Shown here: positions 7,445 through 17,733 of the stretch, piece by piece
Position numbering within the stretch: position 1 is the stretch's first letter
How the letters are laid out: each line of letters begins with the position of its first letter
Assembly (NCBI RefSeq): GCF_003367175.1
Contig: NZ_QRGA01000024.1
Coordinates: 1 to 64,000, forward strand
DNA: 64,000 nucleotides
Direction of reading: 5' to 3'
From: Trinickia dinghuensis
GTDB taxonomy: Bacteria > Pseudomonadota > Gammaproteobacteria > Burkholderiales > Burkholderiaceae
Notes under the pieces: model-generated
Told to the model about the DNA's origin: nothing
Databases searched by the model: none
The model's input: the letters and a program-made list of their open reading frames with translations, nothing else
Position numbers and translations under genes: made by a program

Positions 7445-8662
7445 ATGTTCAACCCAAAACGGTTCTCGCTAGCACGACGTCGGCGAGGTCTCACCAAGCG
7501 CGAGGTCGCTGAACGCATTGATGTCAGCGAGCGATCCGTGTCTGCCTATGAACGGGGGGATCAGGAGCCAGAGCCGTCAAACGTGCAGCGCATTGCAACT
7601 GCGCTAGGCTTCCCCGAGGCGTTCTTTTTTGCCGGCGATCCCAAAGAGCTGTCGGGTAGCCTCGCGAGCTTCCGGTCGATGTCGAAGATGAGCGCACGCC
7701 AGCGTGACAGCGCGCTCGGTTCCGGTGCGATCGGACTAATGCTCAATGAGTGGCTGGAGAAAAACTTTAACCTGCCTGCCCCAGACCTTCCAGACTTAGG
7801 ACGCGAGCCGGGTCAATTGACAGAGCCTGCACGTCTGCAACACTTCGAGGAGAACATTGCATTTCCGTCTACAGAGACGGCGTATGGTCCGGAGGCCGCG
7901 GCAGAAGCGCTACGCTCGCAGTGGGGGCTTGGCGAACAGCCCGTGAAGAACGTGATTGCGCTACTCGAGTCCAAGGGCGTCCGTGTGTTTTCGCTGGCGA
8001 TCGACGCGAAAGAAGTCGACGCGTTCTCGATGTGGCACGGCGGTACGCCATTCATGTTTCTGAATACCTACAAATCAGCGGAGCATTGCCGCTTTGATGC
8101 GGCACACGAGCTGGGCCACCTAGTGCTTCATCGGCACGGACAGACTCAGGGACCAGAGCTAGAGCGCGAAGCCAATGCATTCGCTTCAGCGTTTCTTATG
8201 CCTCGCAAGAGCGTGCTGGCTTATGCGCCGCGCGTGGCGACCCTGCCAGGGCTCGTGCGGGCGAAGCATTACTGGAAAGTCTCGGTCGCCGCACTGAACT
8301 ACCGACTGCACGCTCTAGGCATGACCACCGACTGGATATATCGGACGTTGTGCATTCAACTGGCAGAAGCGGGCTACCGAACGAGCGAGCCGGAGCCAGC
8401 CCCGCATGAGAAGTCGCTCGTGTTGGAAAAGGTCTTCAAGACATTGCGTGACGAGGGGACATCGCGTTCGGACGTTGCCGATACGCTTGCGATTTCGCCG
8501 AAGGAGATCGACGCCTTGACGTTCAACTTGATGCTCAACGTGCTGGCGGGTGGTGGCGAAGGCGGGCAATCGACGGGACATGCAAAACGTGACGCGCTTC
8601 GGCTAGTCCATCCGCGTGATGTCGCAGATTCCAAGAAGCGCAGGCGACCGAAAGCGGAGTAG
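7445..8662 (+). CDS. XRE helix-turn-helix / ImmA-IrrE metallopeptidase fusion
   Basis: A 405-aa protein. Residues 8-60 are an XRE HTH (L-T-K-R-E-V-A-E-R-I-D-V-S, S-V-S-A-Y-E-R-G). Residues about 150-260 are an IrrE/ImmA-type Zn peptidase with H221-E-L-G-H225 and a downstream E-R-E-A-N-A-F-A-S-A-F-L-M-P, the third-ligand region. Proteins of this COG2856 type cleave repressors or antitoxins after a signal; family members control ICEBs1 excision and stress responses. The C-terminal 100 residues carry a second helical segment (S-R-S-D-V-A-D-T-L-A-I-S-P-K-E-I) and a basic tail. A GTG at 7442 is an alternative start. Confidence 0.88.
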   Translation: MFNPKRFSLARRRRGLTKREVAERIDVSERSVSAYERGDQEPEPSNVQRIATALGFPEAFFFAGDPKELSGSLASFRSMSKMSARQRDSALGSGAIGLMLNEWLEKNFNLPAPDLPDLGREPGQLTEPARLQHFEENIAFPSTETAYGPEAAAEALRSQWGLGEQPVKNVIALLESKGVRVFSLAIDAKEVDAFSMWHGGTPFMFLNTYKSAEHCRFDAAHELGHLVLHRHGQTQGPELEREANAFASAFLMPRKSVLAYAPRVATLPGLVRAKHYWKVSVAALNYRLHALGMTTDWIYRTLCIQLAEAGYRTSEPEPAPHEKSLVLEKVFKTLRDEGTSRSDVADTLAISPKEIDALTFNLMLNVLAGGGEGGQSTGHAKRDALRLVHPRDVADSKKRRRPKAE

Positions 8663-8731
8663 CAGGATCGCTGCTATCCATGTGTATCCGCCCAACTGAG
8701 TGGCAACCCAAGGCTGTTCCGAGGCTTCGCA

Positions 8732-11700
8732 ATGTTCGATATAACCCCTGACGACATAAAAGAGCTGAACGACGTGGATCTGCGGATACTCGTCGGAAGG
8801 CTTTGTGAAGCCGAACTGAGTCGCCGCGGATTCTCTCCGGCTGCCGTTACCTATGGAGGTAGTCAGACGGCAGCCGATGGCGGGCTTGATGTACGAGTGG
8901 AACTGCCCGCCAACGCCGAGATAGACGGATTTATTCCTCGTCGGATAACAGGCTTTCAAGTGAAGACGCCCGATATGGCTCGGGCAGCTATCATCGACGA
9001 AATGCGTCCTCGAGGTGCCATTCGACCGGTCATTCAGGACCTAGCCAGCAATGCCGGCGCGTACATCATAGCCTGCTCGACGGGTACGGTCGCGGACATA
9101 CGTTTGCGCGAACGCCAGGAAGCCATGCGCGAGGGCCTCGACGGGGCCTTGAACTCGGATCAGTTACACACGGACTTTTACGATCGTACGCGTCTCGCCA
9201 CGTGGGTCCGTTGCTTCCCAGGACTCGTGGCATGGGTCAAACAACGGATCGGCCGCTCGTTGCGTGGTTGGCGGCCCTATGGGGCCTGGAGCGGTGCTGC
9301 CGAGGGCGTCGATGCCTCCTACCTTGTTGATGAGGGTCTTCGGCTTCATGTTGGGCGGGCCGACGAATCTCCCCGATCGATCGTGGACGGCTTGGAACAG
9401 CTTCGTAGCGAGCTGGCGCAGCCGGGCAAGATCATACGTTTGGTCGGTCTTTCAGGTGTTGGTAAGACTCGCCTAGTCCAGGCTCTTTTTGACGATCGCA
9501 TTGGAACCAGGGCCCTGCCAATGTCCTTGGCCGTCTATACCGATATGTCGGATGATCCGGATCCTCAACCAGTTGGCCTCGTGTCAAACTTGATTGCGAG
9601 CGGCACGCGCGCAATCTTGATCGTTGATAATTGTCCACCCGAACTACACCGTCGATTGGCGGAGGTGTGTAGTGACCAGTCGAGCCGCCTGAGCTTGCTC
9701 ACGGTCGAATACGACGTGCGCGACGATCAACCAGAAATGACACAGGTCGTCACGCTCGACGTGTCGTCACCTGAATTGCTCGAGGTACTCGTCCGCCGCA
9801 GGTACCAGCACATCTCTCCCGTCGACGCACATCTGATTGCTGAGGCAGCTGGCGGCAACGCACGCATTGCGCTCGCGCTCGCGCAAACAGTCGAGCGTAC
9901 GGAGACAATTTCGGGCCTTTCCGATGAACAGCTGTTTGAGCGTTTGTTTCGACAACGACACGATCCCAGCAATGCTTTAGTGCTTGGCGCGCAAGCCGTC
10001 TCGCTCGTGTACTCCTTTGAGGGTACAGCGTTGGACGGCGAGGCAGCGGAGTTGCCTCGCCTAGCGGCTCTCGTGGGACAGCCCTCGTTGGAAATATTAA
10101 GGCACGTAGCCGAACTGCATCGACGAGGGTTAATCCAATGTCGCGGCGCTTGGCGGGCACTCCTCCCTCATGCCGTCGCTAATCGGCTTGCGACGCGTGC
10201 CCTGGAAGAAATCCCGTTTGGGTTGATCGAACAACAACTGATTTCGAGTGGCGCAGAGCGCTTGGCCAAGTCCTTCTCACGACGTCTGTCGTACCTGCAT
10301 CGCTCGCCGCAGGCTACCTCGATAGTAGAGCGGTGGCTCGCGCCCGGTGGCTATTTGGGCAACGTGGCTGCTTTCGACGATTTGCGTCTCGCTATGTTTG
10401 AGAACGTAGCGCCAGTGTGTCCTGAGGCGGCACTTGCGGCGCTCGAGCGATGCCGTACACAAGGCCAGGAGAATGCTATCGCCGTTTGGCAAGGCCACGT
10501 GCGACTGCTGCGCTCGCTTGCCTATGAACCGGTGCTGTTTGCGAGATGCACAGCCCTGCTGGCGGAAGTGGCAACGCAAAGCCGCCATCAAGTGGATGCC
10601 GACGGGGCAGCCAATGTCTTCACTTCTCTATTCACCGTCTGCTTGTCGGGTACCCTGGCGACCGTGGATCAACGGGTCGATGTGATAGAAAGGCTTCTGA
10701 TCAGTGACGATCCAAAGACACGAGCCTTGGGCCTTGCTGCGCTGAATGAGGCGCTTAAGACCGATCACTTCAGTTCGCAATATTCCTTCGAGTTTGGCGC
10801 TCGGTCGCGCGGCTATGGCTACGCGCCAAGGTCGCACGATGAGGTCGCGCGCTGGTACGAAACTGTAATTTTGCTGATTGAGCGAGTGGCCGCGTCGCAT
10901 ACGGTACTGGGACCAGAACTGCTCGCAGTCCTTGCGCGGCATCTGCGTGGACTCTGGCGATCGGCCGGCGTCCCGGATCGGCTGGAGTCCTTATTCCGGG
11001 AGCGTGCATCGAACGGCTTTTGGCGGGACGGATGGGTAGCGTGCCGGCAGGCGCTTCATTACGACAGCGCGGCGCTTCCGCCGGAACTCGTCGCCCGCTT
11101 GTCGGCGCTTGAAGTCAGCTTGAGGCCTGTGGATCTCGCGGATCAGGTGCGAGCTGTGGTGCTCGGGAGTACTTCAAACGGATTGAACCTAGAGGAAATC
11201 GAGGTAGATGAAGATGTGGCGCGCTCTCTTGAAAGATTGGAGGCTCAGGCTTTTCATCTTGGTGAGGCTATCGCGAGAGATCGAGCAGTGCTAACCGGCC
11301 TTATGCCCGAGCTTGTCGCCGGAGGCAACAAGGCCTGGGCTTTCGGGCGAGGCCTTGCGAGTGGGGCTGGGGATGCAGTTGACGTGTTCGATCTGTTTAT
11401 GGATGCCCTGGCGCAACGAGACCCGCAGCAGCGCAATGTCCAGGTTTTGCGTGGATTTTTCTCAGAGCTGTGGGAACGAGACCGCGAAACTGCGCAGCGT
11501 TTGTTCGACCGTGCGCTTGCCGAACCGATTCTTGCCGCGCAGTTCCCAGAATTGCAGGCATCCGTGCTTCTTGATGAGCGCGCAGCGGAGCGACTTGGTC
11601 AGGCGATTGCGTCTGGGGTGCCGCCGCTTTGGCAGTACCGCTATCTCACGTTTGGTCGGGTGACGGACTCGCTCGACGGAGACCGCTTCGGTCGCCTCAT

Positions 11701-12529
11701 ACTCTCGCTCGCGGACAGGATGGCTGAGGAGGGCGTCGACGTCGCGCTTGAGATACTAGCAATGCGATTGTTTGCCGATCGTACGGACAGGAGGACGCAC
11801 GAGCCAGAGCTAATCGACGCAGGGATCCACTTGTTGCGCTTGGTTCGATTCGGCAACGACGATGCCGAGAAAGACTATCACCGTGCGCTGGTGGCCGAAG
11901 CCTGTTTGACGGCAGCTGATTGCGCGACAGTTGCAGGCTTTGTCGTGGCTCGTCTGATCGAGGCAGTTGTAGCGCATCGAACTAGCTTGACGGAGAACAC
12001 TCAGCTCCTCGGCGCCCTACTCAAAGCTCAGCCCGCAGCGGTATTGGACGTTTTATTTGCTGGTGACTCGGAAGAGCGCGTGGAAAGCGTGGCGGCGCTC
12101 GGACAAGTCCACGGCGATCGTGCGAGCCCCGCTGATACCGTTTCATGTGAGGTACTGATTGAATGGTGTAATCGTGACCCCGATCGACGCTACCCCTTCG
12201 CTGCCGCTCTTGTCCGGTTTGCTGTTCGCCCGTCATCGGGCGCCCCCCTGCAATGGAGCGCACAGGCGTTAGCGCTGTTATCGTCCGCCCCCGACCCGCA
12301 GGCTGTACTTAATCGGTTCGCCGAGCGCTTTGTTCCGCGAAGCTGGAGTGGCTCACGTGCGGCGGCGATGGAAGAAAACGGGCGTCTTTTGGACGAACTG
12401 CGGATTGTTGGACGAGACGATTTGGGGGCCGTGATTGACGCTACAAAGGAACAGCTTGCACAACGCGTCGCGCGAGAGCGCCAGGCAGAGACGGATCGTG
12501 ATCGAACGCGCGACGAAAGATTCGAGTGA
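8732..12529 (+). CDS. Mrr-like nuclease / STAND NTPase, Avs-like defence protein
   Basis: A 1265-aa protein. Residues 1-130 resemble an Mrr-type PD-(D/E)xK nuclease: G-G-L-D53-V-R-V-E57, then F-Q76-V-K78 (QxK variant) and a strand A-Y-I-I-A-C-S. Residues 230-480 are a P-loop NTPase: Walker A G239-L-S-G-V-G-K-T246, Walker B A-I-L-I-V-D-N (294-300). The remaining 780 residues are helical, probably a repeat sensor. The nuclease-STAND-sensor order is that of antiviral STAND (Avs) proteins, which bind phage proteins, oligomerise and cut DNA. I could not match it to a named Avs class. It follows the XRE/ImmA gene by 69 bp on the same strand. Confidence 0.8.
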   Translation: MFDITPDDIKELNDVDLRILVGRLCEAELSRRGFSPAAVTYGGSQTAADGGLDVRVELPANAEIDGFIPRRITGFQVKTPDMARAAIIDEMRPRGAIRPVIQDLASNAGAYIIACSTGTVADIRLRERQEAMREGLDGALNSDQLHTDFYDRTRLATWVRCFPGLVAWVKQRIGRSLRGWRPYGAWSGAAEGVDASYLVDEGLRLHVGRADESPRSIVDGLEQLRSELAQPGKIIRLVGLSGVGKTRLVQALFDDRIGTRALPMSLAVYTDMSDDPDPQPVGLVSNLIASGTRAILIVDNCPPELHRRLAEVCSDQSSRLSLLTVEYDVRDDQPEMTQVVTLDVSSPELLEVLVRRRYQHISPVDAHLIAEAAGGNARIALALAQTVERTETISGLSDEQLFERLFRQRHDPSNALVLGAQAVSLVYSFEGTALDGEAAELPRLAALVGQPSLEILRHVAELHRRGLIQCRGAWRALLPHAVANRLATRALEEIPFGLIEQQLISSGAERLAKSFSRRLSYLHRSPQATSIVERWLAPGGYLGNVAAFDDLRLAMFENVAPVCPEAALAALERCRTQGQENAIAVWQGHVRLLRSLAYEPVLFARCTALLAEVATQSRHQVDADGAANVFTSLFTVCLSGTLATVDQRVDVIERLLISDDPKTRALGLAALNEALKTDHFSSQYSFEFGARSRGYGYAPRSHDEVARWYETVILLIERVAASHTVLGPELLAVLARHLRGLWRSAGVPDRLESLFRERASNGFWRDGWVACRQALHYDSAALPPELVARLSALEVSLRPVDLADQVRAVVLGSTSNGLNLEEIEVDEDVARSLERLEAQAFHLGEAIARDRAVLTGLMPELVAGGNKAWAFGRGLASGAGDAVDVFDLFMDALAQRDPQQRNVQVLRGFFSELWERDRETAQRLFDRALAEPILAAQFPELQASVLLDERAAERLGQAIASGVPPLWQYRYLTFGRVTDSLDGDRFGRLILSLADRMAEEGVDVALEILAMRLFADRTDRRTHEPELIDAGIHLLRLVRFGNDDAEKDYHRALVAEACLTAADCATVAGFVVARLIEAVVAHRTSLTENTQLLGALLKAQPAAVLDVLFAGDSEERVESVAALGQVHGDRASPADTVSCEVLIEWCNRDPDRRYPFAAALVRFAVRPSSGAPLQWSAQALALLSSAPDPQAVLNRFAERFVPRSWSGSRAAAMEENGRLLDELRIVGRDDLGAVIDATKEQLAQRVARERQAETDRDRTRDERFE

Positions 12530-12808
12530 CCGAACAGCTGTTAGCGGCAGACCATAAAGTCGTTATCGAGCGTGACGGCGCTCCTTTGGAAACGAGATGC
12601 CAAGCACCGGCGGTCGTCGCTGCCGGGTCGGGTTGGTTTCAGTTACGACACCGTTTCCTTGGCACAGTGAGATGAGATATGCGTTGGCTGCTGTGTGCCT
12701 GAATCGACGACGAAGTCGCGCAGAGAAGCGAGGAGCCCGACGGTGACTGTTCCGGCGATACTCTCGGGCAGGCTCCGCATTGTTTCACTTGATCAAGGGA
12801 TCGGGGCG

Positions 12809-14278
12809 ATGAAGAAGAATTACATCCTGGACGAGCAAGGGTACTTCTGGTGGCATGACGAAAAATTTCCGAATACTCAGTTCGCACCTGAACATCATGT
12901 CACAGGGTGGTTGAAGATTGCGGACGATGGCGAACTGCGCCTCGAACTAGACGGCATGCTGAAAGACGATCAACATCCGTTCGCACAATTTGCCGACAAC
13001 GTTTCTTCAAGACGGTCACCGCGACCAATACAAGGGATCACGAAGAGGACGGGCAAAAAGATACTGCTGATCGACGCGGTGGCGACTGACGGTCATTTCA
13101 GATCGAATAGCTTTTCGTTCGAGAGATACTTCGCGACGATGTGCTTGGTTGGCGACAACGGGTTCGCAAAGAATGGAAAGGTTCCGCGATTCTCGCAAAT
13201 CGAACTCGATTTGACAGGGTTTGAGAACTGGCTCCGACTGGGGACGCTCGACGTGAAGCGGACGAAGCGTGTTATGAGGCTCCGGTGTGATGCTGCACGC
13301 GATGTCGTGTACAACACCGGGGTCGGAAAGCTCACGTTTGCGAAACATACGGATGTCATTGAGCCCAATGGCCTGCATCGTTTCGAAGCCAAGGTCCGTG
13401 AGTACATGACGCTCACATTCACGAAGAAGTCGGCGCTTTCTGCAGAACAGGTGCGAGAGGAGTTCGGGGCGCTACAGGATCTCATGACCCTGTTGACGAA
13501 TTCCCACTTCTCGCTGGCATGGCCTACCGTGCAAGTTTCCGGCAGCAATAGGCGATTCACCTTTTATTTTCGCCGTCTTACAAGCTCTGCATCGCCGCCG
13601 GAACTCCATGAACTTTGCACCAATTTCGTCGATCTGAAGGATTCGTTCGGTGAAATCTACGCAGCATGGAGGACCAAGCGCGAGGTGTTCGGCCCAGGCT
13701 TCTATTCGTATTTGTCGACCCGTAGAGATGTAAACCTCTACGTCGAGAATCGCTTCTCGAATCTGGCTCAAGGAATGGAATTCTTTCACCGAACGAAACA
13801 TGGGTCGGAGCAGCCAAGTAGCGCGCTACGGGAGAAAATCGATCGTATCCTTGCCGAGCTTAACTTGGAGAAGGACCGAAAGTGGCTCGCACGAAGGCTG
13901 CAACACGCTGCCGAACCTATGTTGGAACAGCGCCTATGTACGATGTTCGAGGCACTGCCATTCGACATCGATGAACAGCGGCTTAAATCATTCGCGAAAG
14001 TATGTGCCGACATCCGTAACGATTTGGCTCATTTTGGTGGGCAGCGCACGCGCGAGCAGTCCGCGAATTTCTTGCAAGAGCTTTCATGGAAGGCGGACGC
14101 GCTGGGATTTTTCTACCACATGACCTTGCTGAAGGAGATCGGTTTGAGCAATGAGTCGATCAAGGCATGGCTAATGCCGGGACTTGCAACTATGCACGCG
14201 AGAGAGTCAATGGTGCAGGCGGGCTTAATGAATCGAGAAAAGGTGAATACGAACCAGACCCGCCCCCAGGAGAGCTAA
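12809..14278 (+). CDS. ApeA-like HEPN antiphage protein
   Basis: A 489-aa protein with a long beta-rich N-terminal part and an all-helical C-terminus carrying R403-N-D-L-A-H408, the RX4H catalytic motif of HEPN RNases. Size and architecture match ApeA, an abortive-infection protein with an ApeA N-terminal domain and a HEPN effector that degrades RNA on infection. I chose the ATG at 12809 (M-K-K-N-Y-I-L-D), preceded by a purine-rich GGGATCGGGG; the frame opens earlier at 12695 but that extension looks unstructured. The gene is 279 bp after the STAND gene, which suggests its own promoter. Confidence is good on HEPN, moderate on ApeA. Confidence 0.8.
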   Translation: MKKNYILDEQGYFWWHDEKFPNTQFAPEHHVTGWLKIADDGELRLELDGMLKDDQHPFAQFADNVSSRRSPRPIQGITKRTGKKILLIDAVATDGHFRSNSFSFERYFATMCLVGDNGFAKNGKVPRFSQIELDLTGFENWLRLGTLDVKRTKRVMRLRCDAARDVVYNTGVGKLTFAKHTDVIEPNGLHRFEAKVREYMTLTFTKKSALSAEQVREEFGALQDLMTLLTNSHFSLAWPTVQVSGSNRRFTFYFRRLTSSASPPELHELCTNFVDLKDSFGEIYAAWRTKREVFGPGFYSYLSTRRDVNLYVENRFSNLAQGMEFFHRTKHGSEQPSSALREKIDRILAELNLEKDRKWLARRLQHAAEPMLEQRLCTMFEALPFDIDEQRLKSFAKVCADIRNDLAHFGGQRTREQSANFLQELSWKADALGFFYHMTLLKEIGLSNESIKAWLMPGLATMHARESMVQAGLMNREKVNTNQTRPQES

Positions 14279-14390
14279 TCTACATTGGACAGACCCACAC
14301 ATTGCGCTGCCGACATAAAAGCCTGGTAGTTCAACTGCGACATTCCCAGCAAACAGATAGCGCTCGCATCGCCCTCGGACGGAAGTCACA

Positions 14391-15011
14391 ATGACCGATC
14401 AAATCACCTCGTGGGATCCCTGGGTCTACATGCGCACTCATCGCTTCGGCCGTCGGCCGCTGATACTGGGTGAGTCGCCGTCGCCGCAGGCCCCGACGGT
14501 GTCCTGGTTCGACGATGCCAAGAGCACCCGAAACTTGGCGTCTGTCATCTTCGGGGCAGCCACAGAGACGAAGATGTTGAAAGATTCCTTCGAGATGCGA
14601 AACGTGTTCGAGACGCATTTGGGAAGGAGCCGAGACGGTTTTTCTGTGTTTGATTCGGATGGTGCGGCGATCCGTCTCCAGCAAGAATCTGATGCCGGCC
14701 TCTTTGACGATCGCGTGACATTTTTTCTCGGCTTGCGGGTCGCTGCTGGCCTTTCTAGGACGCGTTCGTACGAGCCGGTACTGTCGGAAGACAGCCGATT
14801 CGTCGCATCCCACGGCTGGATAGATTGGCTTCCTGTCGGCGGGCGTTCTGATGCGCTCGGGTTGTATCTCATTGTGCCGCATCCGCAGTCCTACGACTTG
14901 CGATACAAGCCAGAAGACTTGGTCAAGTTGTCTGCATTGTTTCGTGCCTCATTCGGCTTGCCTCCGCTCGATTTCCCTTTCAGTCTCTCCGGGGCGTTTG
15001 CCAGTTGGTAG
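14391..15011 (+). CDS. Unknown 206-aa protein downstream of apeA-like gene
   Basis: Not recognised. A soluble protein with no signal or membrane segment. Aromatic-rich at the start (S-W-D-P-W-V-Y-M-R-T-H-R-F-G-R-R-P-L) and with a likely globular core (F-F-L-G-L-R-V-A-A-G-L-S-R, W-I-D-W-L-P-V-G-G-R-S). It starts 112 bp after the HEPN gene on the same strand, and the next gene is convergent, so it closes the defence cluster transcript. It might be an accessory or regulator of the HEPN protein; this is inference from position only. Confidence 0.65.
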   Translation: MTDQITSWDPWVYMRTHRFGRRPLILGESPSPQAPTVSWFDDAKSTRNLASVIFGAATETKMLKDSFEMRNVFETHLGRSRDGFSVFDSDGAAIRLQQESDAGLFDDRVTFFLGLRVAAGLSRTRSYEPVLSEDSRFVASHGWIDWLPVGGRSDALGLYLIVPHPQSYDLRYKPEDLVKLSALFRASFGLPPLDFPFSLSGAFASW

Positions 15012-15087
15012 GCGTCTACGAACGTTGCTCATGCGAGATGCGCTGACGAAGCATCCTCCAATACCGACGTCCGATCCCGGGCGCAAT

Positions 15088-17733
15088 TCACGCAACACCG
15101 CTGCTCCTCGCAAGCGCCTTGACAGGCGGCCAGGAGGTCCACGTCTTCCCGCAGCTCCAACGGTGGCTACACGCATGAAACCACTGTCGCTTTTTGGGGT
15201 TGTATTGTTTGAATACCAGACCATGGTCGCATTTCGGACAATGCGGTGGCAGCTCTCGCGTTCCTTCAAAGAGCACGGTTCCGTCCCGATGCGTATGCAA
15301 GAGTTCCAGAGCGTATGGCGAGGGGAAGCGTTGATGGGCAAGCAGCACCACCTGATGCTTCGCTCGAGTCATTGCAACATAAAACAGACGGCGTTCGTCG
15401 GCATCCGCCATTGCCTCTTTCGGGGGCAGCACAAGTTGTAGCAGCGGATCGTCTTCTCGCTCGCTCGCTCGGGAAACAGAAGAAATCCTGTTCGGCGCGA
15501 TACATGCCGACAACCAACACGTAGTCCGCTTGCAAGCCCTTTGAGGTATGCATCGTTGTGTAAAGGCTCGGAGGGTCCTTCTCGTTCGTCTTGATAAACT
15601 CGATGCGGTCCTCCCACTTTTGATCTAGCTCGGAAATCTGCTGAGCAGTGAGTCCCCCGGCATGGCGCTTACCGTAACGGCCCAAGATGAACACTGAGGG
15701 CTTGCTCCCCTCGGGATGCCGCGCTACCCAGTTGGCCAGGATCCCGTCGACGAGATCTACGAGTTCCCGATCAGACTGATACATCCGCACGTCGATCACA
15801 CTGTCGCGCGTCCAGTCATATGCGTCGACAGTCTTCGGCATCTGGCTCGCGTTGCGTAGAACAAAGGTACGTGCGACATCCGCTATTCCTTGATTACTTC
15901 GGAAAGTCTGCGTCAGTTCACATCGTTTGCTCGCGCCCGCGCGGCGGTTGAACGCAGCACCGAATTCGCGAAAAAACCGCAGGTCGGAGCCCGCGAAGCG
16001 ATTGATCGCTTGCCAGTCGTCACCAACGGCAAACAACAGGGTGTCCGGGCGCGCGGACAACATCTTACGAATCATGTCACCTCGTCCCGGAGCTGTATCT
16101 TGAAATTCATCCACCAGGACAAACCGATAAGGCAGTAGCCCTGGATTTTGATGTAGATAGCCCAACGCCCGCCGAATCATCTCGTCGAAGTCGAGGCACT
16201 TGTCCGCTCTGAGTAATTCATTCACCGCGGCAACTATCGGCCATACTACTTGCAAGAACAGCCGTGCCCTAGCTGGCTCACGCTGTTCGCCAATGCGCTC
16301 GATTAACGTTTTTTCGTCCCAGCCGTTCTGCCGAATCTGAGAGACTGCTCGGTCAACGAGATCGAAGTCCTCGGTCATGCCAACGGTCTTGAGCTTATCG
16401 AGCACCTCCTGCGACGAACGGGGGCTCAGTTCGATTCCGGCGGCCCGTAGACGCTCCCCAAGCTTACTGAACAGCGTTCCATCTCTGAATTCGGCACTTG
16501 TTGTCCAGAAGTGACGCGCGTCGAGTTCCGCCAGCACCCGCTTTTTTCGCTCAGCCTCTTCGACGTATCTCTTAGGATCTTTGAAGAACGCTGGCGCTTC
16601 TCCGTTCTCATTGAGCGCGAAGTGCTCGTGAACGATAAGCATGTTCGCGGCACCGTTGCGAACACTATAGGTAAAGTCCGGCGTCCATATCGCTCCGGGA
16701 CAAAGCCGTTCGGAACCTTGCAAATACGCAGCCTCGTACTCGAAATCGACGCCGTTGAGATACAGCCAGTTGGAAATGGCCACTTCCTCGAAAGATCTGA
16801 CAGGCTTCGTGCATCCCATCGTAAGAATTCCGGGGCCTTCTTCCTTGTTTCTGTAGCCGAATTTTCGTTGGCGCCACATGCCGCGCAGGTATTCCAGGTA
16901 CTCCTCTTCCGAGTGAAAGCGCGCTTCGACCGGGCTAGGAAAGCGCGCAACTGTTTGCAGAAGCAGCCAGTCGGATGCGAACGCTGGGTTCTTCTTGCAC
17001 TGTTCTATAGCCCTTTGCAGCCGGCTATCATTCTCCGAAGACTTCGATACACGCAGGCGCCGACCTTCGACTCGTTCGACGATCTGACGGCCGAGAGAAT
17101 GAAATGTGCGCGATTCAATGCTTAAGCCGTTGTCGAGGAGCGCCTTGATGCGGCTCTTGATCTCTGGCTCGATGGGACAGGCATCAATATTCGCGCCCCA
17201 TCTTGGCTCAAGCAACGCAAGTACGAGATCGCCTGCTTAAGCGCATCGGTAACTGACAGCGGCTTTGCGTGCGGGCTTCTACTGCGCATATACGCGCCGT
17301 CTAATCGGTCCTTTAAGGCCGCCACCCGACCAAGGATGCTCTCTCGTTCTCGCGCAGTCAGATACCTGTCTGCCGACTGTTCTCGCTCGATCTCTCGCCA
17401 CAGGGGAACAAGTACATCCTGGTCTGCCGCGAGATCAGTTTCCAGCCTTTGCAGTGCCACAGCCTTCTTGCGAGCAACTGCGGAGACAAGCCGTGCGGCC
17501 TCTGAATGGGACAGCCCACGCAACGGCTGCACGTCCATCCCCTCGATGCGTACTGACGACCAAATCAACCCACGTCGATTGTGTAGGGATACGTCCAGCA
17601 CCGAGGCATTGACGTCGTTCGCGGCACTGATCCGCACGCCGTCCACGTCGACTTCTGCTATCCAACGCGCTGTCAAACCTAACCGACACGCCCAAACCTG
17701 AGGCGAAAACAACTCTTTGCCGCTTTCGAACAT
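15088..17733 (-). pseudogene. helD: Decayed helicase IV (HelD/UvrD-type) gene
   Basis: Three reading frames together match helicase IV: an N-terminal part (17733 to about 17230), a large middle (about 17215-15470; T-F-H-S-L-G, L-V-D-E-F-Q-D-T, F-A-V-G-D-D-W-Q-A-I-N-R, T-M-H-T-S-K-G-L-Q-A-D-Y) and a C-terminus (about 15470-15088; D-E-R-R-L-F-Y-V-A-M-T-R-A-K, then a C-x2-C/C-x-C zinc ribbon). The Walker A segment expected between N-terminal and middle parts is absent, so a deletion plus a frameshift lies near 17220. The second shift is at a (CTCG)4 tract at 15456-15471; removing one 4-bp unit restores the frame. It should be inactive as an ATPase. Confidence 0.85.
15456..15471. repeat. Tetranucleotide tract (CTCG)4 at a frameshift
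   Basis: Four perfect CTCG units lie exactly where the helicase reading frame switches. Three units would read through as F-P-S-E-R-E-D-D-P, joining the two frames; this is a slippage-type mutation. Confidence 0.85.
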
